Below, piece by piece: positions 51,381 to 61,810 of a DNA stretch of 64,000 nt (within the stretch, counting starts at the first letter, position 1; each line of letters opens with the position of its first letter). The stretch covers positions 266,109-330,108 of the forward strand of contig NZ_RHLG01000005.1 of assembly GCF_003712105.1 (NCBI RefSeq). Reading direction: 5' to 3'. The DNA is from Winogradskyella sp. GTDB lineage: Bacteria > Bacteroidota > Bacteroidia > Flavobacteriales > Flavobacteriaceae. Position numbers and translations under genes: made by a program. Below the pieces are notes generated by a model. The model was not told the origin of the DNA. It worked only from the letters and a program-made list of their open reading frames with translations, and made no database searches.

Positions 51381-54300
51381 TTAATTTCCAAAATTATATC
51401 GTAATGTAAACCCAGAACGAATTGAGGTTTGTGGAAAGGACGTTGAGATTGCAAAATCAGAGAACGAATAGTCGAAAAAGAAAATTCCGGTTAGGTTTCT
51501 ATCAAAAGCATACTCGGCATTTAATTTAGCACTCCAAATTGTTTGCCCTGCAGTAATTTGATTATTTTCTAGATCAAGGTATCTAATAATTGTTAGGTTA
51601 TCTCTAACATTTGCATCTAAGGTAACGTTTAAATCACTACCCACGTTACCACCTCTTCGTGAACTTAGTTTTTTAAAGAGTCTAACATTCTTAATTCTAT
51701 AACCAAGACCCAAGGTATATTCTTTACTTTGTTCTTCTGTCATAAGATTATTATCAAAACTTAACAATAATAAACGACTTGTTCTAACCTCAGCAGTCAA
51801 TTGAAGAGAATTTTTCATAGTTGCCTCTATACGAACTAATGGACTAAAACTTTCTTCAAGATTAATACTACTAAATAGCGTTTCACTCTTAAAGTTACCA
51901 CCTTGATCAAGTTCTGTTGGGTTTAGAGGATCGAAATCTAAGTTGGTTCTAAACTGATTAATACTGTATGTCGAACGATACCCATGTTGCAAAGAGAAAC
52001 GTTTAAAATTCTTTCTAAACCAAGGTAATTTCATTAAACCTGTGTACTTAATTTGCCAATTAGGAATTGGAACATCTCTGAAGGCTCCCAAACTCACCTT
52101 ATCTGGATTACTACCATGGTAGGCCGATAAAAATGCTGGTAATAGTACTTGTTGACTATTTTTACCATAACCTAGCGGAAATCCATCAGGGTCTAAATTT
52201 GCAGGGTTATTGATATCAATGCCAGCATTAGTTGCTAGTCTATTGGCAATTATTATTCTATTAGCTCTAAATTCATCAAAGGCAGCGGAAGCGTTTTCAT
52301 CACTTTTGCTAAATGCAGTTCCGATTAATGATGTAGAAATATTAAAGTTTCCGAATGTATTGGGTGTTAATGAACGATAATCCAATACACCATCGGTACC
52401 AAATTGGCCTTGAGCGTCTAAGAAATCTTCAACTCTAAAATTCTCGGCAAAATTTTCTTGATAATTTCTACTTCCAATTAAATCAATTTTTAAATCGCGC
52501 ATTGGCTCTAGATTGGCTGTAAAATCTAGCCTTCTATCTGTATTCTCTGTATACTGCTGGTTAAATTCTGGGAACAAGGTTAACCATCCATTTTGTGCTA
52601 CACGCTGTCTAATATCTCGTTGACTACCAAATGTAAATCCTAGAGATGGTCTTGCTGTGCCAATAAAACCAGGAGTATTTAAATATCCAGGTAAAAAGGT
52701 TCCATTATTTTCTACATAGTTAATATTAACACGTTTAATCATGGTCAATACATCCAAAAATGCATTTCCTATTTTCTTACCTGTACTCTTTTTACTTTGT
52801 GGTGTACTTGGTGTGTTAGCTCTGTTACTTCCTGCTCTACGTGATGTATTTCGCCTTACATTATTATTAGCCTTTTTAATACCGAGTTCTTTATATAAAG
52901 ACTCCATATTAAGTGTTGTATTTATGGTGTGCGTATTAGAATTTTGAATGGTATTACCAAGATTAAAAGTTCCTAAGACATTTCCATTAATGTCTGTTTG
53001 CTCAAAATTTAGGTTCAAATCTGATCCTTTTTGCCATCTAAAATCACTATTATAGGTATAGGTTGTTTTGAAGAAACTCAAAATCGGAATTTTATTCAAC
53101 GGCAGCTCGTAGTTAACCAGTAATTGTTGATTCTGAATATTAGGGTCTCCAACATCAAAGAAACCATCCCAAATATTTAATTCAGGGTCTTGGCGACCAT
53201 TTAATCTATCATCAATAAAGTAATTACGGACAATGTTGTTGTTACTTGCTGTATAATTTAGACTTAAATTATCAGTTAAGTTATAATTAAATGCATACTG
53301 AAAGTCAAACGTGTAATTGCGCCTAAACACTTCTTCTATTCCAATATTATTACCAACGAGTGCTACTTCTCTAAACCTCTGACTATTAAAGTCTCTATTG
53401 ATATCTGTATTTATTGAGAAGTTTGTAGGTAATAAATTAACATTAAAATCTTTGAGAATTTTCCAATACCTACCTGTAAATAAAGAATCGTTTTTCTTAA
53501 ACGGTTCAAGCTTCTTTTGTTGAAACCCATGAGAATAGTTAACGCCAGCTCTTATGTTTTGTTGAAGTGATTGTTCTATTTCAAAATCACGATGTTCAAT
53601 TTTATTATTTGAATAATTAAAAGTAAAGTTTTCCACGTCATAAAAACGTGGTGTCTTATCTGTTGTTCGCTGTTTCTTAACACCAATAAAGTTGATGCTT
53701 CTTCGCTTTGTATAATTCTCGGATTGCCGCTCTATTTGCCTTGCCTCTTCAGCGGATTGCGCAGCATTTACACGAGATTCTAAGGTTAAGTCATTATAAA
53801 AAGCATCAAACTGAGGTGTAATTAATTCTTCTCCTTGCGAATAGTTTAATGGTAAATTAATACCCCATTTTTTTGGTAGTAATTGTCCTAATCTCACGTT
53901 AGTAACTACATCGTAGCCAATAACATCTTCTCTGCTTCGTTCATTAGGGTTTTGTTCTAAACCACCAAAACCAATAGTACTCCGTTTTCCTGATGCACTT
54001 ATGGTTGCAAAATCAGCAAAGTTTGTATCCATCGCCATAATGGCTGCCCAACCGCCTTCATTCTCTAAGTCAGACATACGTAATTCATTAAACCAAACCT
54101 CACCACAAGCAGGTGTCCTTAATTTACCAGAATGCTTAAGTCCAACCATAAGTACTCTAACATTTCCAAAATTAGGATTTCCTTTTATAGCAACTCGAGT
54201 GTTTTCGATACCAAATACATTATTACCATCTTCATCTTCTGGGAATTCAGGAACAGAATTATCACTAAGCTCACCGTTAATCACATTATAATACGTTGGG

Positions 54301-57300
54301 TTTTCATTAGCTAAAGTCTGATCGGCAATGCCCCGTGCTTTTATCTCTTGAAAAATTGATAATGGTATATTAATTTCATTCTCTTCAGGCCATATGCGAC
54401 GCTCTTGTGATACGTTGTCTGTAATTAATTCACTGTTCTTAAGAGGTATTTCAACCTGGTAAAAGTTATCTGTGAAATCATTACCTAATCTTATAAAAGC
54501 AACTAATTCATCATCTTCTAAAGTCTGATTCTCTTGAGATTCAGCATGCAAAAACATTCTAAGTTTTTTATATTGACGCATGTCAAGACTTATGTTTTTA
54601 AATACTCCTCTTGAATCTGTGTCAACCAAATTACATGCTTCAAGAACTAAAGATTGTTCGTTTTGACGAATAACATTATTATTATTGTTAAGTTCCTCGC
54701 GTCTAACTCCAGGAGGAATAACATAATTGCCGTCATTTTCTTGAATGCCAATTATAGCCACATTGAACTCTGCATCAGGACTATTGTTACTAGTATCATT
54801 GTCCAAGTCTTGCGTAAAGCGTCTCCAATCGCTACGAACCAAATCCAAAGTCGCAAAACGCATTACGGTATTCTCTACGAAATCAGTTAAGTATAATCTA
54901 GCAAAACGCACAGAACGAATATCAGTAATTCCTCCAATTGCTCTTGTCGGCTCAGAAATAGGCATTCTAAATTGATACCAAGTCACATCTCTAGTTGTAC
55001 CGTTTGGTAATGTTACTGCTGCAACTTTTATATCATTAATTCTTGGGTTATTTTCATTTAACGTATTAGGTGTAATATCTATTTCGTACTCAAAATAACT
55101 ATCAATAGTATTCATGGTATTATCTCTATTGATATCTTCAACATCTGGCTGTGTTGTATTACCTCTATTGGTTTGAGAGAATTCGTCTGGTGTGTTACCC
55201 TCAAAACCATTATAAAAGCGGTAACGTTCAAAAATATTTCCTGGAGTATTTAAAAAATAAGAATAGTTATCTAATGATGGGTCAGGGCCAAAATCTAAAG
55301 TTTGTGCTGCTTGTTGCTCTAGGAAATTTACAAGGCCTTGCTCCTCTGCATCATCGTATCCATCAAACCCCACGTCTTGATTAACGCGCTCTTGTCCTGT
55401 TGTTCCAAATGTATAAATCAACGATTGGTTTTGAGGTACGGCATAAGGTGTTTGAAGCGTTAAATTCTGAAGAAAATCAATATTGCCATCTTCTGGTAAT
55501 CCGTTTTCAAATTGTTTTTTACCATCTTTAAGAACGTCCTCAGAAATATTACCTAAATTGATAGTTATTTTACCACCTGGATTTGTAGGATTATCTAAAA
55601 ATGGATCTTGCACCCAAAATTCAATATACTCCACATTGGCCTGCTCGAAATTTGTAGATGTAATTTGTCTTGTAATACCTGCCCAACTGTCATTTGGGTT
55701 TAACGCTTGGTTATTGGCAGCTGATGGATCAAAATTATATGGTCCTCTTTCGGTTGGGTAATATGCCAAATCCAAGGTATTCACCACAGCCAATTGTCCC
55801 TGTACTAAATCGATCTCTGGGAATATCTCTCTTATAAAAACTCGTCTTGTATATAAATCTGAAATATCATTATCCGTTATTTCTGATGGTCGTTGTGGCC
55901 CATAGAAAATAGGATCAATTGTATACCAGTTCAGAAACGCACGGTCAAATCCGTTTTGTATACCTGGGTCATCTTCACCACCTTGCGCATAAACTCTACC
56001 TAATTCTCGTGGTCTACTCGATAATGACCAAGACAAAGGTGATAATAAATCTATATTACCTTGAGTACCTTCAAAATCATCAATATAAGCCGTAGCTTCA
56101 CCATTAAAATCTGTTCCCTTTGGTGCGCCGGGAGCCAAATATGCAAATTCTCCTCTAACTGAGAAATTAGATGGCACATCAGTATCAATATTTGGTAGCT
56201 TATTTACAAGCCTAGTAAAGAATGGGACTTCGGTAGCAAAGTTTCCATTTATTCCAAAAATAGTGTTGTTAATTGGTTCAGAGTCGAAGTTAGCTTTTTG
56301 CGTAATTGGTCGTTCATTCAGATTTAAAAATGTACCACCGATTAAAAAGTTCTCATTAAATTGGTGCTCTACATTAATACCTGCAAAACGTCTAGTTTGC
56401 TGACCAAATAGTGCATTATTTTCGACCGATACGTTAATCGGTGTATTGGACGCTTTTAATCCTTCATCTAATATTTCAACTCTTCCTGCAGCATAATTAA
56501 CAACATAGTCGACACCTTCAACTAATACTTGTCCATTTGCTGTTACTCTTACCGAACCACGTGCTGCATTAAATGGAATAGGAATACCGCCGCTCCCGCT
56601 ATTACTTTTAAAACGCCCTTTTATTTGGAATTTATTCTTTTCAGAATCATCTAAGGCCTGAGTTTTGGTAGTGCTATATAGCAAATCATAAACATACTTA
56701 GCCTGATTGGGGTTATATGAACTAGGGTCGTCATAATCTTCCGTTGGACCATTAGGATCTGATAATACATCGAACAGGTAGTTACCAAATGGTTGTACTT
56801 TGGTGAAAATGATTTTACCATTCTGAACGAGTATGGTTTGGCCATTTACAAAATCGAAGAAACCATCACCACCTTCTTGTGGATCTCCATTAAAATTTAA
56901 TCGGTCTAAATGAAACAATCTAATTAAAGGTGTTTCTTCAATTTCGGTATCGTCCGTTGGTGTGGATGTATTATTATCATACAATTGCGGGAATGGTACA
57001 GGAACACCATTAACTTCCGCTGGCGTAATATAGTTTAACGGTGAAGCTTCTGTGTAAAAAATGTTTAATCGAAAATCTTCTTGTGATAACTGAAATGCTC
57101 CCGTGTCGTAAATATTTTTCATCATCAAATCCCAAATAGGCTCATCTACTGCAACCACAGCACTCTTGAGCATTTTCAGGATTAAACTTTGGTTGTTTAC
57201 TACTTGATTTCCATTATTACCCGTTTGAACATCCGTAGCATCTACCCCATCATTGGCAAACTCACCAACCTGAAATACTTGTCCGTTTATGGTATATTGA

Positions 57301-58691
57301 AAAGCAACTGCTAATACTTCATCATTTAGTAATCTTTGATTTAACGAAATATAACCTAGTTGGGTATTGAGTGTATAATCTTGACCTTGGTTAAGCTTAC
57401 GTGCACTTTCTAAAATACCATAATCAAATCCTTCATTTACCTGAACATTAACTCCACTTTGAACATTAGTAATATCACGAACATTATCATTTAATTCTGA
57501 TATAGCAGCTCCAATATTTGTAGGATCAAAGTTATTGTTTCCATTGTCAGGTAAACTCGTGGTTGGCACATTTACAAAATCTGGAGGAGCTGTGTCTAAT
57601 CCTATACGCTCTGCTTCACCTAAATCTTGGAACGCTACAACGTTTCTTACATTTTGCGTTTGGTTATTTCTATTTGTCACCCAAACTTCAAGCCTTGTAA
57701 TTTGAATGTTGTTACTTATATATGGATAAGTAAGCATTGCCCTGTCGTAATTCTGCTCAAAATATTGCGCTAAAAAGAAGTGGCGATTCTCATCATAGTC
57801 TCGCGCAAAAAACTCAAACTCTTCTAAGGTTCCACCTCCTTGTGCGGTAACAGAACGTGATTCGGACTGCTGTTCTGAAAACACAGCAGTAACTGTAGTT
57901 TTGCCAAATTGCAATTGTGTTTTTACACCAAACAAGCTTTGGGCACCAGTGATTAATGAGCTATTAAGCGGCATATTAACATTACCTATCTCTATCTTCT
58001 GGATAATATCGTCTTCTGTTGGTGTATACTCTAACTTTACAAGATTTTGAAAATCAAAGGTGCGCTCAGTATCGTACTGTGCATTAACCTGAAGCCTTGT
58101 TCCAACAGTACCGGTTAAACTCATACTAATCCGTTGGTCAAAATCGAAGGTAAAATTACTTCTATTTCTCGGTGTAAATGTTGGATTATCCTGCTGAGAA
58201 AAAAGCACTCCCAAATCTATATCAACAGATCCTTGAGGAATAACAGTTATTTTATTTCCTCCAAATATTGTTTCAAAAAAATCTGAATTGACATAAAAAT
58301 CCGGTAACAAGTTTTTCTGTGCGTCTTCACTTCCTTCTTTCTGACCGGCAGTTGCGTCTATCTTTTCTTTGTAATAGGCATTTAATTGCTCGCGCAATAC
58401 TAATCTTTGAAATTCTTCAGGAGTTAATATCAATGGATAATTAATATTAAACTTTCCAATTTTCTCGGTATATATGTATCTATTTAAAATAGGGTCATAC
58501 GTGTATTTCGACTGAATACTACCAACTTGTGGGAGTTTTATATCTCCAAATGCAAATGTTGTTTTGGTTGAGTCTTGAGCCGCCGGATTGGTCTGAGCAA
58601 ACATTACTCCAAAACAAAGTATACCTACTACAGATAGGCATAATTTCAATTTTGTTAATAAGGAAGAGTTATTAGTATTGGTCGAATTCAA
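51381..58691 (-). CDS. sprA: SprA, T9SS translocon outer-membrane channel (TTG start)
   Basis: A 2436-residue giant barrel that forms the T9SS protein-conducting channel in the outer membrane; in F. johnsoniae it binds PorV and the plug protein. A signal peptide is followed by 'QTNPAAQDSTKTTFAFGD'. Long SprA-type repeats follow through about 200-2400, and the end is aromatic ('TSIRSGFTLRYNFGN'). The start is TTG at 58691, five bases after the ruvA stop; no ATG precedes the signal sequence. Length and end fit known SprA. Confidence 0.95.
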   Translation of the reverse strand: MNSTNTNNSSLLTKLKLCLSVVGILCFGVMFAQTNPAAQDSTKTTFAFGDIKLPQVGSIQSKYTYDPILNRYIYTEKIGKFNINYPLILTPEEFQRLVLREQLNAYYKEKIDATAGQKEGSEDAQKNLLPDFYVNSDFFETIFGGNKITVIPQGSVDIDLGVLFSQQDNPTFTPRNRSNFTFDFDQRISMSLTGTVGTRLQVNAQYDTERTFDFQNLVKLEYTPTEDDIIQKIEIGNVNMPLNSSLITGAQSLFGVKTQLQFGKTTVTAVFSEQQSESRSVTAQGGGTLEEFEFFARDYDENRHFFLAQYFEQNYDRAMLTYPYISNNIQITRLEVWVTNRNNQTQNVRNVVAFQDLGEAERIGLDTAPPDFVNVPTTSLPDNGNNNFDPTNIGAAISELNDNVRDITNVQSGVNVQVNEGFDYGILESARKLNQGQDYTLNTQLGYISLNQRLLNDEVLAVAFQYTINGQVFQVGEFANDGVDATDVQTGNNGNQVVNNQSLILKMLKSAVVAVDEPIWDLMMKNIYDTGAFQLSQEDFRLNIFYTEASPLNYITPAEVNGVPVPFPQLYDNNTSTPTDDTEIEETPLIRLFHLDRLNFNGDPQEGGDGFFDFVNGQTILVQNGKIIFTKVQPFGNYLFDVLSDPNGPTEDYDDPSSYNPNQAKYVYDLLYSTTKTQALDDSEKNKFQIKGRFKSNSGSGGIPIPFNAARGSVRVTANGQVLVEGVDYVVNYAAGRVEILDEGLKASNTPINVSVENNALFGQQTRRFAGINVEHQFNENFLIGGTFLNLNERPITQKANFDSEPINNTIFGINGNFATEVPFFTRLVNKLPNIDTDVPSNFSVRGEFAYLAPGAPKGTDFNGEATAYIDDFEGTQGNIDLLSPLSWSLSSRPRELGRVYAQGGEDDPGIQNGFDRAFLNWYTIDPIFYGPQRPSEITDNDISDLYTRRVFIREIFPEIDLVQGQLAVVNTLDLAYYPTERGPYNFDPSAANNQALNPNDSWAGITRQITSTNFEQANVEYIEFWVQDPFLDNPTNPGGKITINLGNISEDVLKDGKKQFENGLPEDGNIDFLQNLTLQTPYAVPQNQSLIYTFGTTGQERVNQDVGFDGYDDAEEQGLVNFLEQQAAQTLDFGPDPSLDNYSYFLNTPGNIFERYRFYNGFEGNTPDEFSQTNRGNTTQPDVEDINRDNTMNTIDSYFEYEIDITPNTLNENNPRINDIKVAAVTLPNGTTRDVTWYQFRMPISEPTRAIGGITDIRSVRFARLYLTDFVENTVMRFATLDLVRSDWRRFTQDLDNDTSNNSPDAEFNVAIIGIQENDGNYVIPPGVRREELNNNNNVIRQNEQSLVLEACNLVDTDSRGVFKNISLDMRQYKKLRMFLHAESQENQTLEDDELVAFIRLGNDFTDNFYQVEIPLKNSELITDNVSQERRIWPEENEINIPLSIFQEIKARGIADQTLANENPTYYNVINGELSDNSVPEFPEDEDGNNVFGIENTRVAIKGNPNFGNVRVLMVGLKHSGKLRTPACGEVWFNELRMSDLENEGGWAAIMAMDTNFADFATISASGKRSTIGFGGLEQNPNERSREDVIGYDVVTNVRLGQLLPKKWGINLPLNYSQGEELITPQFDAFYNDLTLESRVNAAQSAEEARQIERQSENYTKRRSINFIGVKKQRTTDKTPRFYDVENFTFNYSNNKIEHRDFEIEQSLQQNIRAGVNYSHGFQQKKLEPFKKNDSLFTGRYWKILKDFNVNLLPTNFSINTDINRDFNSQRFREVALVGNNIGIEEVFRRNYTFDFQYAFNYNLTDNLSLNYTASNNNIVRNYFIDDRLNGRQDPELNIWDGFFDVGDPNIQNQQLLVNYELPLNKIPILSFFKTTYTYNSDFRWQKGSDLNLNFEQTDINGNVLGTFNLGNTIQNSNTHTINTTLNMESLYKELGIKKANNNVRRNTSRRAGSNRANTPSTPQSKKSTGKKIGNAFLDVLTMIKRVNINYVENNGTFLPGYLNTPGFIGTARPSLGFTFGSQRDIRQRVAQNGWLTLFPEFNQQYTENTDRRLDFTANLEPMRDLKIDLIGSRNYQENFAENFRVEDFLDAQGQFGTDGVLDYRSLTPNTFGNFNISTSLIGTAFSKSDENASAAFDEFRANRIIIANRLATNAGIDINNPANLDPDGFPLGYGKNSQQVLLPAFLSAYHGSNPDKVSLGAFRDVPIPNWQIKYTGLMKLPWFRKNFKRFSLQHGYRSTYSINQFRTNLDFDPLNPTELDQGGNFKSETLFSSINLEESFSPLVRIEATMKNSLQLTAEVRTSRLLLLSFDNNLMTEEQSKEYTLGLGYRIKNVRLFKKLSSRRGGNVGSDLNVTLDANVRDNLTIIRYLDLENNQITAGQTIWSAKLNAEYAFDRNLTGIFFFDYSFSDFAISTSFPQTSIRSGFTLRYNFGN

Positions 58692-58696
58692 ATGTT

Positions 58697-59278
58697 TTAT
58701 AAATTTTTTAAAGCGTTTTTAATTAAGGATTCTACATTAGCATCTGGTGTTTGTGATATTAATTTATCGATTACTTTTTCAGACTGCTTTTTGTTAAAAC
58801 CTAAAACTTCTAATGCAGATAACGCTTCACTTTTGTTAGTATTGTTCTGGGTTACGGAAACTTCGTCTATTCCATAAACCTTTAACACTTTATCTTTTAA
58901 ATCCAAGATTACACGCTGGGCAGTTTTTGCACCTATTCCTTTTACTGACTGAATCAAGCTAACATTACTTGATGCTATAGCTTCTTTAATTTCATCAGGA
59001 TTAAGTGATGAAAGCATTGTACGTGCAGTACTGGCTCCTACACCACTAACAGAAATAAGGAGTTTAAATATTTCTCGTTCTGTTTTTGTAGAAAAACCAT
59101 ATAGCGTATGCGAATCTTCTTTAACTTGAAGATAGGCGTATAATTTTAGATGTTCTCTATCTGGTATTTGCCCAAAAGTATGCAATGAAATATTGAGCAA
59201 ATAACCCACACCATTGCAATCAATAACTACATCTGTTGGATTCTTCTCAACAAGCTTTCCCTCTATGTGTGTAATCAT
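58697..59278 (-). CDS. ruvA: Holliday junction DNA helicase subunit RuvA
   Basis: A 193-residue protein that binds four-way junctions and loads RuvB. N-terminal OB domain ('ITHIEGKLVEKNPTDVVIDC', 'NGVGYLLNI'), helix-hairpin-helix motifs ('LISVSGVGASTARTMLS', 'VKGIGAKTAQRVILDLKDK') and the C-terminal RuvB-contacting domain ('ALEVLGFNKKQSEKVI'). It lies directly before sprA, five bases apart. ruvB is close by on the same strand. Confidence 0.97.
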   Translation of the reverse strand: MITHIEGKLVEKNPTDVVIDCNGVGYLLNISLHTFGQIPDREHLKLYAYLQVKEDSHTLYGFSTKTEREIFKLLISVSGVGASTARTMLSSLNPDEIKEAIASSNVSLIQSVKGIGAKTAQRVILDLKDKVLKVYGIDEVSVTQNNTNKSEALSALEVLGFNKKQSEKVIDKLISQTPDANVESLIKNALKNL

Positions 59279-59303
59279 GTAGTTAATAAAAAGTTAATGC
59301 CTC

Positions 59304-59311
59304 CAAATGTA
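59304..59311 (-). promoter_or_regulatory. -7 box of ruvA-sprA
   Basis: TACATTTG on the minus strand matches TAnnTTTG, 25 bases before the ruvA ATG. Bases 59312-59481 are AT-rich with no gene. Confidence 0.5.
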
Positions 59312-59481
59312 ATAAAATTATTGAGACTTAAAAGCCTTAAATATAGGAATAAACTTACCCTAAAAAATGAAAGAAAAAACCTGAGCATTAAAGGCGTGAA
59401 TACCATAAAACATAGGATGATTTTGAGACTTTAAAACGACATCATCTTATAAATGGTAATTTTTATATGTTTAACGGCAAA

Positions 59482-61767
59482 TTACCTTTTTTGCTTTCGC
59501 ATCTCCCGTTCTTGTGCATCTATTACAGCAATTGCAGTCATATTGACAATTTCGTCTACACTTGCACCTAGTTGTAATATGTGAGCTGGTTTTCTTAAGC
59601 CCATCATGATTGGCCCTATTGACTCAGCTTTATTTAACTCTTTAAGTAGTTTATAGGTAATATTTGCTGACTCTAAATTTGGAAACACAAGTGTGTTTAC
59701 TTTATGTCCTGCTAACTTAGAAAATGGAAAAATATCTTGAAGCATTTCTGAGTTTAAAGCAAAGTCTGTTTGAAGTTCTCCATCAACTATCATATTTGGA
59801 TTTGTTCTGTGAAGATACTTGACCGCATCTCTTACTTTCTTAGTTCTCTCATTATCTGAAGATCCAAAATTTGAATATGAAATCATTGCAATAACAGGTT
59901 CTATACCAAACATTTTTGCTGCAACTGATGTCATTTGAGCAATCTTAGCTAAGTCTTTAGAGCTAGGATCTATATTAATCGCAGTATCACTTAAAAACAT
60001 TGGACCACGTTGGGTCATCATCACATTGGTGGTAGCAATTCTACTTACACCTTTTGCAACTCCAATAAGTTCTAACATTGGTTTTACAACACTAGGATAA
60101 CTTCTAGAATAGCCAGAAATAAGTGCATCTGCATCACCTTCATTTACCATCATTGCTGCAAAATAATTACGCTCACGCATTACCTTTTGAGCAGAATACT
60201 TTGTAACACCATTTCGGTAGTGTTTTTTCCAATACGCCTCAGCATATTTATTTTTCCTTTGAACTTCTTCGTCAGATTTTGGGTCTATAATCAAGACATC
60301 TGCATCAAATTCTATCTCCTCCATTAAGTCAAGGATAGTTTTTCTACGACCTAATAAAATAGGAACAGCAACACCTTCTTCGTAAACAATCTGTGCGGCC
60401 TTTAATACATCTAGTTGGTCTGCTTCTGCAAATACAACACGCTTTGGATTTGTACGTGCCCTATTTAACAACAAGCGAACAAGCTTGTTATCTGACCCTA
60501 ATCGTTCTAATAAGGTATTTCTATATTTTTCCCAATCTTCGATAGGTTGCTTCGCAACACCACTTTCCATTGCGGCTTTAGCAACCGCTGGAGGTACTTC
60601 AGCAATAAGTCTTGGATCGAATGGTTTTGGAATAATATAATCTTTACCAAAAGTTAACCTTGTTTCACCATAAGCTATATTTACTTGTTCAGGCACAGGT
60701 TCTTTTGCAAGTTGAGATAAGGCTTTAACAGCCGCCATTTTCATGGCTTCGTTAATTTTTGTAGCTCTTACATCTAATGCGCCTCTGAAAATAAATGGAA
60801 ACCCTAAGACATTATTAACCTGATTAGGATGATCGCTACGACCTGTTGCCATAATGATATCATCTCTTGTATCTACTGCAATTTTGTATCTAATCTCAGG
60901 ATCTGGATTAGCCATAGCAAAAACAACAGGATTTTTTGCCATTGTTTTTAGCATTTCAGGTGTAACAATATCGGCCATAGATAAACCTATAAATACATCG
61001 GCATCAACCATGGCTTCTTCTAAAGTATTTATATCTCTATGAGTGGCGAATTCAGCTTTTTGAGCAGTAAGGTTTTCTCTATCCTTTCTAATAACTCCTT
61101 TGCTATCAAGCATTACAATATGCTCTGATTTAGCTCCAAAAGCCTTATATAGTCTTGTACAAGAAATTGCTGCGGCTCCTGCGCCGCTAACGGTAATTTT
61201 TACTTTATCAATATCTTTTTCGGCAAGCTCTAAGGCATTAAGTAATGCTGCAGCAGAAATTATAGCGGTACCATGTTGATCATCATGCATTACTGGAATA
61301 TCCAACTCTTCTTTAAGACGTCTTTCGATTTCAAAAGCTTCAGGTGCTTTGATATCTTCAAGATTAATCCCACCAAAAGTCGGCGCAATATTTTTAACCG
61401 TTTCAATAAATTCATCTACGTTTTCAGTATCTACTTCAATATCAAAAACATCAATACCTGCGAAAATTTTAAAAAGTAGTCCTTTACCTTCCATTACAGG
61501 TTTAGAAGCTTCAGGACCAATATTCCCAAGACCTAATACAGCAGTACCATTAGATATTACAGCTACTAAATTACCCTTAGTAGTGTATTTATAAACATTC
61601 TCTTTGTCCTTATCTATCTCTAAGCAAGGTTCGGCTACACCTGGTGAGTATGCTAATGACAAATCACGTTGAGAAGCATATTTTTTAGTTGGAACTATTT
61701 TTATTTTACCTGGGGTTGGTTTAGCGTGGTAGACTAAAGCTTCTCTTCTTTTACTTTCCTTGCTCAT
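59482..61767 (-). CDS. maeB: NADP-dependent malic enzyme (fused to phosphotransacetylase-like domain)
   Basis: A 761-residue enzyme with the MaeB layout. N-terminal malic domains cover about 1-425, with 'DDQHGTAIISAAALLNALEL' and the Rossmann motif 'KITVSGAGAAAISCTRLY'. A C-terminal phosphotransacetylase-like domain covers about 430-755 ('KRVVFAEADQLDVLKAAQIV'). It converts malate to pyruvate with NADPH and CO2; the C-terminal domain is probably regulatory. It has its own -7 box at 61790. Confidence 0.96.
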   Translation of the reverse strand: MSKESKRREALVYHAKPTPGKIKIVPTKKYASQRDLSLAYSPGVAEPCLEIDKDKENVYKYTTKGNLVAVISNGTAVLGLGNIGPEASKPVMEGKGLLFKIFAGIDVFDIEVDTENVDEFIETVKNIAPTFGGINLEDIKAPEAFEIERRLKEELDIPVMHDDQHGTAIISAAALLNALELAEKDIDKVKITVSGAGAAAISCTRLYKAFGAKSEHIVMLDSKGVIRKDRENLTAQKAEFATHRDINTLEEAMVDADVFIGLSMADIVTPEMLKTMAKNPVVFAMANPDPEIRYKIAVDTRDDIIMATGRSDHPNQVNNVLGFPFIFRGALDVRATKINEAMKMAAVKALSQLAKEPVPEQVNIAYGETRLTFGKDYIIPKPFDPRLIAEVPPAVAKAAMESGVAKQPIEDWEKYRNTLLERLGSDNKLVRLLLNRARTNPKRVVFAEADQLDVLKAAQIVYEEGVAVPILLGRRKTILDLMEEIEFDADVLIIDPKSDEEVQRKNKYAEAYWKKHYRNGVTKYSAQKVMRERNYFAAMMVNEGDADALISGYSRSYPSVVKPMLELIGVAKGVSRIATTNVMMTQRGPMFLSDTAINIDPSSKDLAKIAQMTSVAAKMFGIEPVIAMISYSNFGSSDNERTKKVRDAVKYLHRTNPNMIVDGELQTDFALNSEMLQDIFPFSKLAGHKVNTLVFPNLESANITYKLLKELNKAESIGPIMMGLRKPAHILQLGASVDEIVNMTAIAVIDAQEREMRKQKR

Positions 61768-61789
61768 AATTTGAAACTAAATTAAGCGA

Positions 61790-61797
61790 CAAAGATA
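61790..61797 (-). promoter_or_regulatory. -7 box of maeB
   Basis: TATCTTTG on the minus strand matches TAnnTTTG, 22 bases before the ATG. No -33 TTG is visible. Confidence 0.5.
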
Positions 61798-61810
61798 AGG
61801 ATTGTCTTAG

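Noticed and set aside
59322..59436. Imperfect direct repeat TTGAGACTT...TTGAGACTTTAAAA upstream of ruvA
   Set aside because: Only about nine identical bases in AT-rich sequence, with no link to a known element.
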